NCBI GenBank assembly: GCA_949987565.1
Contig: OX465111.1
Coordinates: 8,637,202-8,701,201, forward strand
Length of the DNA: 64,000 bases
Origin: Luidia sarsii
Lineage: Eukaryota > Echinodermata > Asteroidea > Paxillosida > Luidiidae
Direction of reading: 5' to 3'
Below are positions 22,401 to 34,400 of the stretch, piece after piece. The notes below the pieces were generated by a model that was not told the DNA's origin, searched no databases, and was given only the letters and a program-made list of their open reading frames with translations. Made by a program: the position numbers and the translations under genes. Position 1 is the stretch's first letter, and each line of letters starts with the position of its first letter.

Positions 22401-25400
22401 TGCCTCAATTCCCACAAATCCACATGCTGCAAAACCCACTTTTATCCAGTCACAACTGTCTTACAAAGCCCTTCACTTGCTCTGTTGAACCACTTCATGC
22501 TGGGCTGCTTTTCAGTTCTTATTGCTGCCATACTGGTTTTTTTCTTCATATTTTAAAGAATTATGTGCCATATTTAACTATAAACAATTGGGAACAATAG
22601 ATATCTTTGAAATATAACAATGAGGGTACACAAATCTCTGGGGTGGTCGGCCCCAGGTGAGTGTGGAATTTGTGGTGAAGGCAGTGGGTGGATTTCCACT
22701 GTCTGTCTGGCCACTGATGGACTGTTGGATATGCTGTCTTGTGTCGCTGTATGTTATCCCTCAATTGTCCACAAGAATGTCCCCACAATAACACAAGTGC
22801 TGCTGCTCATCTGGCAATTCAGCTGGCAACTGACATCAAGCCAGGTGCATGCCATGCTGATTAATGCTTTGTGGTTTACTGAAAACAGTCTTGAGTTTAA
22901 AATGTGACAATAGTGCTGAGCAGATTCGGAGGGTCTGGTACATTGCAACAGCACTGATTCTGTGAATTGGAGGGGCCAGCTTCTAGTGGACAAGCTTTGT
23001 TGAATCAATACAACCTGAGTTTGAGATTGTGTTGTGTTCCCCACAGTATAACCAGTCTTTCCAGCAACTAACGGCGGAAAGGGAACAACTGTCCCAGCAG
23101 TTTCATCAGCACACGGAGCACTACCAAAGACAAGCCCAGGAACTTGTGCAGCAGGTCTGTCATACATATCTGCTTTTTATTAGTTCATCTCGCTTACCCA
23201 CATCTCCCATGTCCTTGGAAATGTCGGCATAGATCCCGACACAAAATCACTTGGAAACAAATGAGCTGTGTTGATATCGAGGTACACATACATTTTAACC
23301 AGTGTAAACTATTGTGAGTCAAATAGTCGCAGTAAGCCTTGTATACCTTGAGCAAAGAATCACCACTCACTCCAGCAGAAACTCCAGAAACTGTAAAGGT
23401 CCATCATGCAAAATTCCGTATTAGGCCCTGATGAATGCAGGTAGTAACATTCCATCTATCACGGCTCATTGTCAGGATTCTTAATGCAGTGTGGCTGGGC
23501 CTTACAGCAGTGGTGCAGGAGCAGCAGATTGGTTTCATTGTAAAAGGACAGTTACCTTCCTCTGTCTGAAGGGTGGGGCAGATTCTCAAGACCTCGGACG
23601 AGACTATCAATTGTGCAACACACTGTTCTTGCCATTGGTGTTGCTTCCAGTTAGGCCTGTAAGCAGCTTTCATAGCCGTACACATACACTAGCTGTTCTG
23701 TCCATGATGTCTACCCTGTCCTGACACATCTTTTCAACTTACTCAAAAACAGTCTTTTTCCAAAATATATGTGTGCGCCCATGCACAGTGCAGCCACATA
23801 CAGCGTGGCTGCACGCACCCTGCCGGCATGTAACTTGACCGCACATGCAGACATGCTAAAGACATAGTCCTACATAGTCCATGTACATGGGAATCTCTAT
23901 AAAACAAACATTTTCATGAAGCATTCTCAACACAACACACGTGACATACCGGTAACTTTCTATCCATTACATTAACAAAACTTTGTTTCTTTTATCTCTG
24001 TGGTTTGGGCAGTTACACAATCGAGATCAGGAGAAGGAGTCCTTATTGAGTCAGCAGGCTGAACTCCAGAGACAGATGCAAGGCATGGAAGAGGCAATAG
24101 GTAAGCAGGCCTCATGGGCTCTGAACATGCTGTGAATAGAGGTTGTAACATTATTCTGCTTTTGATAAAGGTCCTGTTTGGATTGAATCGTCAAAACCTC
24201 TACATGCTTGAAATCGGCAATACCCGCATAAATCCCCGTCTTCTGATTGGTGGATCTTGGTCAAATGTCACTAAATTATTCGTTCCAATATGCACGACGA
24301 AGTTCTATTCAACTTTGAGTAGATCTTTGTACAGTTGAAGTGTGTGGTTTACGGATTACAGTGTGGGTGACCTCAAATTACAAGCTTTGAAAGGACAGAG
24401 GGTTGTTTCAATACTGTAGGGCTGGAGGGAAGGTTTCTTAGAAAGTGATTAAAGTGTATATACTGTGTTCATGAAATTTATGGCTGAAGGACATAAGCTG
24501 AATGAACCTTTCCCATGAAATATGCAAATAAGAGCTGGGGCATGCGCTTTACTAAATTGGTGGGCAAACGAGTGCGCGTTGCGTGCAGGTTTCAAAATAC
24601 TTGCGCAGGAGACGCTGAATAGCCAATGACCGCACGCCAAACTGTTAGTGAGAAGGAACGTGCGCACGCCCGTGGAAAACTATGATTAGTTGGCAGCCCG
24701 CTTGCCCACCAATTTAGTTAAGCGCATGCGCTAGGTATAATTTGCATATTTCATGGGAAAGGTCCATTGTATGTGGTCAAAATTATTTTGGGAGGACTAA
24801 CACTAAACAGAAGTATGTAATGGCATGCATGTTTTACATGGAGCTAGTCAGTGACTGGAAACCTGATGTATAGAATGGTGTGATAGAGCTTCCCTCATTA
24901 TATGGCAGCTGCAGGGACACAGAAGGAAAGCCAGGAAAATAGAGAGGAGGTAGAGGAACTCAAGCAGAGAATCCAACAAATAGAAGCTGACAAACAGTCT
25001 ATGCATAGTCAATATCAGCAACAGGTATGTACATGTACTAGGAAAAGAACAGGTGCCTGTAGGCATTACAGTGCTAATGACATTGTACACAGTTGCCTTT
25101 CAGTCCCATATGCTTTGTTCACCGTTGCCTTTCAGTCTCATATACTTTGTGCACAGTTGTCTTTCAGTCCCATACACTTTGTACACAGTTGCCTTTCAGT
25201 CCCATATACTTTGTGCACAGTTGCCTTTCAGTCCCATATGCTTTGTACACAGTTGCCTTTCAGTCCCATATGCTTTGTTCACCGTTGCCTTTCAGTCCCA
25301 TATGCTTGTACACAGTTGCCTTTCAGTCCCATATACTTTGTACACAGTTGCCTTTCAGTCCCATGTACTGTACTTTGTACACAGTTGCCTTTCAGTCCCA

Positions 25401-28400
25401 TGTACTTTTTACACAGTTGCCTTTCAGTCCCATATACTTTGTACACAGTTGCCTTTCAGTCCCATGTACTTTGTACACAGTTGCCTTTCAGTCCCATATG
25501 CTTTGTTCACAGTTGTCTTTCAGTCCCATGTACTGTACTTTGTACACAGTTGCCTTTCAGTCCCATATACTTTGTGCAATGGATCGTAAATTCAGCTACA
25601 GCTTATATTTCAAAAATTATTATACTTTCTACACAGTTACCTTTCACTTCCATATACTTTGCACCTTTGATGTATTCGTTTCCGATGAATTGTTGTTGCC
25701 TTGCCACACTAGGTCAGCGATAATGCCCTGTTGAGTCGTCTCTACCAGGAGAAGGAGGAGCAGTTTGGTGACTTGGAGCAGCGTCTAGCCCGTCTGCAGG
25801 AGGAGAGTGGTGACCGTGCTGCGTTGCTGGACAGCATCCAGGGAGACAAGGCCACCATTAGCCGCGCAATGGCCCAGAACAAAGAACTGAAAACACAGCT
25901 GCAAGAGCTGCAGTCTGCCTTTGTCAAGATGGTAAGTTGCCCTGACTCTGACACCCACTACCCACTGCCCACCCACCCACTAGGCACTCTCTGCCCACCC
26001 ACCCACTAGACACCCACTGCCCCGGATACATTCTTTGAGAATCTATTGATTGCATTGCCTTTGATAACTCCAATCCCCCATGACCACACTGACCAGTATT
26101 GTGATTTATTTCCTCAGACCAATGATAACATGGAGATGTTATCAGGTCTGAAATCAGAGCAGCATATCAGTCAGGAACTAGGCAGCCGACTCAGCCAACA
26201 GGAAGAGGAACTCAACGACATGAAGCAACAGGTAAGGTATCCATTCATTGACTTGCACTGGGTTTATTGGATTAATAACGTAGCCAGTTTATGGATTTTT
26301 AGGAAGCTGATCAGCTTCCCAAGACTTTGAAATAGTCGTATCCAATACATCACAATTGATCTGATGCATTAATATAGGCATGCTGCCATCTCTGGCCTTT
26401 CCTATATGGTTTAAGCTGTTCCTGAGATGTTTCAATCATTCATGGTAAACCGGTCTTCCAAACCCTGTAAGCCCTGGTACAGCTGAACAGACTACGGTCT
26501 GGTGCTGGTAGATTTGCAGCAAACTTGTATGGGGTATTGTAGACTCAGATCTCTGACCCTGTGTTGAAATCCAGACTCAGTGGTCATGTCATCCATGACT
26601 GTAATGTGACAGGTCCACCCTGTCCACTCACTGAACTTGATCATCCTGATCTGCTGACTTACCTCACCAACTGCCAGCTTGGAATGTCTTGTATGCTGTG
26701 GTTTAAATATGAAATGATAATGATGATAATTATAAAAACCTAGATGAAGGGTGGGCTTATAAAGGTGCCCTCGATTGCACTGTGTCTTTCCTCACTGCTT
26801 GGATTTGACATGTAAGTTTGATGGGAAGTGTTTGTGTGGTTGTTAGTTACATTCCAAGGAGGATGAGTGTGATAATCTGAAGAGTCAGACGCACAGCCTG
26901 AACAAGCAGGTCCTGCAGCAAGCCACCATGGCTGACAGGGTGCAACACTACGAAGCACAGAGTCACATCAATGAGACACTACAGAGAGATCTGACCACAG
27001 CACAGGTTAGTCAAAGCAGATGAAGTCAACAGACTTGTATGACTCGGGACTCAGACTTAGACTCCAGTCCAACTCCAGTCTCCTTTTGCATGACAAACTC
27101 AAGTAACGGATAAATGTTTTGGAAATGACTTGCGTAACGTGACCTGAATGGTATTAAATGGTGTTTGCAACGCTTGTACATGCTAAGATAGAATGCAAAT
27201 GCTAGCTACCCGCTTTCACAGACCTGTATCGGGGTATTGGGATATATGAGCTGGTTGAATAACTTGATTTCACTGGTTTACAGTACTTTACTATTCTTTT
27301 TATACTGTCTGTTACTAGTAAATGTGATTTGAAACTCGGGAAATGGGTTTCCAATGCAGAATTAGATTTGAAGGTGACTCATGACTGGAGACTCGATCTC
27401 AGACTCCACAGATTTGATTTGGACTCACGCTGTTATTTGTGACTCAAATACTTGTCTGACAGTCAACAGCACAACCTCTGTAAGCAGCTACCCACCTACA
27501 CCACCATCTACCAAACCTACATGAATACAAATGGAAGCACCCACACACAACAACAGCGATGATACCTTTGAAACTGATTACCAAATGTACAACGGCTACA
27601 ACCAATAGCAGCCAAATTACCTGCCCCTTGCCTCTGCAGTGGCAAAGTCATTGTGCTTGAATGAGTGGTCAAGCCGGTACATTAAGCCGCAGGTCTCTGG
27701 TTTTACTCTCGCATTAGTCCAACTTTCTGTGTTAATTTTCAAATTTAGTTAAACAGTGAAAGAAATTGAAGAATGAGTAGGTTTGCGTTGACACCATGTA
27801 ACATTGTGAGTGTTTGTGGTTCTGAAAAGAACGGAAGGAACTTGACGTTTCAAAGAATGTACTCGTCTTCAGGAGAAAACTGAACAATTTTCAAATTTTT
27901 CAGTTTTCTTTTCCTTTGTGTGAGTGTTAGACTGTTGTTCACCATCGGTGTTGCTTTCAAACGCTATTTGTTTGCGTTGTCCAGACAAGACTGAGAGACG
28001 TGAGTGAGGAGAACAGTCAGCTGAGGGTACTCATTGCTGACCTTGAAAGGGAGAGAGCACAGGTGTCCATCAACTCTCCAAGCATGATCACTGAGAATGG
28101 ACAGGTGGTGTCCAGAGATGACATGGTATGTATTAGCACTGGGACAAGTGGTAGCTGGTACCCTGCTTAACCACTTCACTCCGGCCTACCTTTCAGTGCC
28201 CATGACTGCCACATGTTTTGTTTTTAAAGGTGTGCTTTTTTCAAAACTCGCTAGACAACTAGGAATGATAAATCCCTGTGAAATGATTCACTGAGAGTAC
28301 AAACGAGACAAACCTGGCACAGTATGACATCTGTGTGGCTTTTGTCATGCTGCATATTATATATAGCATGATGTTTGCGTCAAGGAGAATGTAATTCAAT

Positions 28401-31400
28401 GAGGTTTTGCCTTTGCTCGACGAGCCGAGCTGCCTGAAATTTTTTTTATCAGGCACCGGGCAAAGCACTGAGCACTCAGTGTTTATCACGTCGAGCAAGG
28501 GCAAAACCTCCTTGAATGCTACATATTGTTTTGTGGTAGGGTGGAAAGAGTCTTTGTTTTAAACTTGGACAATAGTGATGCTCAAATTTTGAGGGCCCAG
28601 CCAGAAGTGGTTAAACCCATCTTACCCAATTCATAGATAGCACAATAACGTGACTTATCTCAGTTATTGGTAATTTGAGATGGATTTTTGGAAGTGTGTA
28701 TAGTCCTCTATAACATGATTGTTTGACAGGTGGACTCATTATCAGCAGCTATTAGGCAGCTTGAGATGGAACGCAACCAACTCACAGAATCATTCCATGA
28801 GCAGCAGGCTCAACACCACGCACTGCTAGAACAAATGGACCAGAGACACAGCCAACAAGGCAATGGTGAGTACTGTCCACTAACTAGCAACATTCATTGT
28901 CTACTCACACTCTGATCCACACAATCCATGTCACACAATCAGATGGACCAGAGACACAGCCAACAAGGCAATGGTGAGTACTGTCCACTAACTAGCAACA
29001 TTCATTGTCTACTCACACTCTGATCCACACAATCCATGTCACACAATCAGATGGACCAGAGACACAGCCAACAAGGCAATGGTGAGTACTGTCCACTAAC
29101 TAGCAACATTCATTGTCTACCCACACTCTGATCCACACAATCCATGTCACACAATCAGATGGACCAGAGACACAGCCAACAAGGCAATGGTGAGTACTGT
29201 CCACTAACTAGCAACATTCATTGTCTACCCACACTCTGATCCACACAATCCATGTCACACAATCAGATGGACCAGAGACACAGCCAACAAGGCAATGGTG
29301 AGTACTGTCCACTAACTAGCAACATTCATTGTCTACCCACACTCTGATCCACACAATCCATGTCACACAATCAGATGGACCAGAGACACAGCCAACAAGG
29401 CAATAGTGAGTACTGTCCACTAACTAGCAACATTCATTGTCTACCCACACTCTGATCCACACAATCCATGTCACACAATCAGATGGACCAGAGACACAGC
29501 CAACAAGGCAATGGTGAGTACTGTCCACTAACTAGCAACATTCATTGTCTACCCACACTCTGATCCACACAATCCATGTCACACAATCAGATGGACCAGA
29601 GACACAGCCAACAAGGCAATGGTGAGTACTGTCCGCTAACTAGCAACATTCATTGTCTACCCACACTCTGATCCACACAATCCATGTCACACAATCAGAT
29701 GGACCAGATACACAGCCAACAAGGCAATGGTGAGTACTGTCCACTAACTAGCAACATTCATTGTCTACTCACACTCTGATCCACACAATCCATGTCACAC
29801 AATCAGATGGACCAGAGACACAGCCAACAAGGCAATAGTGAGTACTGTCCACTAACTAGCAACATTCACTGTCTACTCACACTCTGATCCACACAATCCA
29901 TGTCACACAATCAGATGGACCAGATACACAGCCAACAAGGCAGTGGTGAGTACTGTCCGCTAACTAGCAACATTCATTGTCTACCCACACTCTGATACAC
30001 ACAATCCATGTCACACAATCAGATGGACCAGATACACAGCCAACAAGGCAATGGTGAGTACTGTCCACTAACTAGCAACATTCATTGTCTACCCACACTC
30101 TGATCCACACAATCCATGTCACACAATCAGATGGACCAGATACACAGCCAACAAGGCAATAGTGAGTACTGTCCACTAACTAGCAACATTCACTGTCTAC
30201 TCACACTCTGATCCACACAATCCATGTCACACAATCAGATGGACCAGATACACAGCCAACAAGGCAGTGGTGAGTACTGTCCACTAACTAGCAACATTCA
30301 TTGTCTACCCACACTCTGATCCACACAATCCATGTCACACAATCAGATGGACCAGATACACAGCCAACAAGGCAGTGGTGAGTACTGTCCACTAACTAGC
30401 AACATTCATTGTCTACCCACACTCTGATCCACACAATCCATGTCACACAATCAGATGGACCAGATACACAGCCAACAAGGCAGTGGTGAGTACTGTCCAC
30501 TAACTAGCAACATTCATTGTCTACCCACACTCTGATCCACACAATCCATGTCACACAATCAGATGGACCAGAGACACAGCCAACAAGGCAATGGTGAGTA
30601 CTGTCCACTAACTAGCAACATTCATTGTCTACTCACACTCTGATCCACACAATCCATGTCACACAATCAGATGGACCAGAGACACAGCCAACAAGGCAAT
30701 AGTGAGTACTGTCCACTAACTAGCAACATTCACTGTCTACTCACACTCTGATCCACACAATCCATGTCACACAATCAGATGGACCAGATACACAGCCAAC
30801 AAGGCAGTGGTGAGTACTGTCCACTAACTAGCAACATTCATTGTCTACCCACACTCTGATCCACACAATCCATGTCACACAATCAGATGGACCAGATACA
30901 CAGCCAACAAGGCAATAGTGAGTACTGTCCACTAACTAGCAACATTCACTGTCTACTCACACTCTGATCCACACAATCCATGTCACACAATCAGATGGAC
31001 CAGATACACAGCCAACAAGGCAGTGGTGAGTACTGTCCACTAACTAGCAACATTCATTGTCTACCCACACTCTGATCCACACAATCCATGTCACACAATC
31101 AGATGGACCAGATACACAGCCAACAAGGCAGTGGTGAGTACTGTCCACTAACTAGCAACATTCATTGTCTACCCACACTCTGATCCACACAATCCATGTC
31201 ACACAATCAGATGGACCAGATACACAGCCAACAAGGCAGTGGTGAGTACTGTCCACTAACTAGCAACATTCACTGTCTACTCACACTCTGATCCACACAA
31301 TCCATGTCACACAATCAGATGGACCAGAGACACAGCCAACAAGGCAATGGTGAGTACTGTCCACTAACTAGCAACATTCATTGTCTACTCACACTCTGAT

Positions 31401-34400
31401 CCACACAATCCATGTCACACAATCAGATGGACCAGATACACAGCCAACAAGGCAGTGGTGAGTACTGTCCACTAACTAGCAACATTCATTGTCTACCCAC
31501 ACTCTGATCCACACAATCCATGTCACACAATCAGATGGACCAGATACACAGCCAACAAGGCAATGGTGAGTACTGTCCACTAACTAGCAACATTCATTGT
31601 CTACCCACACTCTGATACACACAATCCATGTCACACAATCAGATGGACCAGATACACAGCCAACAAGGCAATAATCCAATGCACCTCAGGGCATACTATC
31701 CACTGCATGTAACTCACTGCTTCACTGATGTAGTCACACTCTGCCTGCCGTCCATAGGACCTGCTGTTCTGTCTGACGTCCAGTTTGTGTCCAAGGAGAA
31801 CTTTGAGACGCTGAACACTGCCATGGAGATGCTGCAGGATCGCTTTGCCAGTGTCATGAGAGAAAAGGCCGAGTTGAGTGAACGATGCCAGGAACTAGAA
31901 CACATCAACCTACAGCTATCAGGGGAGACAGAGACCATAGGTGAGGCAGTCCAAATCTCTTCATTTACACAGCATTGGCTAAAGATGTCATCACATTATT
32001 GTGCACATTGAGACTGAACGTGTGGCATGATGCGAGTCAGTACATTTTGCCCAGATAATGGCAATGGTCATGTTGTGCTAACCAATTGAAACACTCATAA
32101 CACGCTATGTTTAGGACAACAAGCATTGACCAACCAATGTCAACTGTGTACAATTTTTTTTTTTATATTTTGACTGAATTATTATTCTTATTTCCCTCTT
32201 AAAAAAACACAAAAATCATTATAATAATAAAGACTAGTTGCTGAACAGTGTCATGTCAAAGGATGTCAGTACAGAGCGTTTTTGCCTAGATACATGTTTT
32301 GGTCATGTTGCACTAACCAATAGGAACACCCATAACACGCTATGTTTGGGACAACCAGCATTGACCAATCAACGTCCGCGTTGTCGGTGGCATGATTGGG
32401 AAAACTCAACCTTTTTCTAGGCGCAAAGCTATTTTATCCCATTTGATTGGATGATGACGTTCTATTACACTGCCAACATAGTGCGTTACAAATGTTTGGA
32501 TTGGATGACGGGTATCCATAGTGTGATGCACGAAGACCAGCAGACAATTTGGAAGGTTTTATAAACATGCACATTGCACACATGTTCACATACGACACAG
32601 TATGCACGTACGTTGTAGTATGGTGCCTGAGAAACTTAAACTAGCGTGGCACAATGATCGCAACCCACACAAGCAAGACCACAAGTGGGCTGTAGCCACG
32701 TACGTACGCGTCTTATTTTTGTCGTGACCGGTCTATCCCAAGCAATTGCTCGCATCAGTGATCACTGCTTTAGTATTTTTCCAATCACTTTTTTTATATT
32801 TCCAATCCAATTGGATTCTGTGAGGTTTCCCTCAGTATTTCTTCATCATCTCACCACAGTCATCCTTTTCAGCTGCAGGATTTCCTCTTAGATGGGCTGA
32901 TGTATCAATAATGAATTTTAGTCATTGGCTTCTAAGATCAACTTACAGTAAGAATCCTATTCAGGGAGTAGGATGGGGTTGCTGCAGTCATGGTAGTTCA
33001 GTTTGAGTCAGTGTTGTCTGTGTTCCTGATCCCTCAGGTGAATACATCAGCTTGTACCACAGCCAGCGGGACATGATGAAGAGGAGACAGGAGGAGAGAG
33101 AGCGCTTTGTGGTCTCATTGGCTCAGGATAAGGAAGAGATGCAGGTAAGTAGCCTCACTCAACCAATCATTCCCTGTCAGTTCCCTGTCTGCTAAACCTA
33201 GTCAATCACCAGTCATGACATGCATTCATTTATGGGATAATCGTAGCAAATGGGGTTGAAAGTTTGACTCAAGCCAATCACTGAGTTTGTGAACTGGAAC
33301 CACTGCTCTGCAGGGCTTGGTCTACAGTCTGCCCCTGGGTATCTAGTATCAGCTAAATCATTTCCCTTAGATATGAAAGTTGATGGGTCACGCACCTTGG
33401 TCCTCTGCTCAAAGCTCTATGGATGTTTATCTTCAATACAAGAGCTCTGTTATCCTTAAAGTTTGGTTCTTCATTTAAATTCCATTTTGCACAAATTTTG
33501 TCCTTGCAGCAAAAGTTGAACCAGCTTCAGAACTTGATGATGCAATTGATTCAGGAGAAGAAGCATCCCCCTGGCCTTGCTGCAAATCACCTGCCCTCAT
33601 TCCTAGGCACACCAACCATGAACCCTGGCAAACACAGTGCCATCACGTCCCCTGCCTCACCATTCGGAGGCCCAGTCAGTAACCAGCACCACCACCAATC
33701 CCAGGCCAAGAAACAGCAGCTGCTCACAGACAGCATGGAAAGTACCCCAATAGACGGTGAGTCTTGTAAACGCACTCCATAACTAGTCAAGGTAGCGCAC
33801 CTTCACGTTAGTCCAGAAAGAGACTTCCACAGACTTGTATCACTTGTGAATCAGACTCGAGTCAGGTATAGGCAAACAAATAAGGGACTCTTTAATAGCA
33901 ACCGGGATTCTAGTGAACCTGTACATCCTATTAAGCCTCTTTAATTAATGACTAAACTGTGCGAATGAAACTGAAATGATCAACCATTCTGATCACATGT
34001 TGAAGCCATTACAAGCTTTCCAAACTTCCTAGCTCTGTAAAAAGTTTTCAATGACGCCATGTAAGCCATCTCTTTCAAGGAGAAGTATGCCTCTGAGAAG
34101 TGCCATTGCCCACTGGTCATGCAGGGCAGGAAGATTCTTTACTCTCCAGCACTCTCTGACACACATAATAGTACCATCGATAGTTAGAATCCAGCAGTCT
34201 CCAGACGACAGGCAGAGTACACACTATTGGAAATGTTGTCTTACCGGCTCTTTTCAGAGCCTTACTCCTTCGTGAAAGTGATGACTTATATGGTATCACC
34301 TCGCAGTTTTCACATTGTGATTCCACCAAACAAACCTTCAAGTCTTATCTTCCAAGCCATGCTAGAGTTGCAGTCTGTTGATCAATCCCATCCCCATGCT

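Noticed and set aside
24902..25723. 273-codon ORF read as a gene
   Set aside because: Its first 41 codons are GOLGA2 exon 15 and preceding intron; the rest is the stop-free repeat intron. Kept only as an intron-retention observation.
28835..31680. CRISPR array or other repeat-spacer system
   Set aside because: The whole 108-bp unit is repeated with no unique spacers, within an animal gene; it is a minisatellite.
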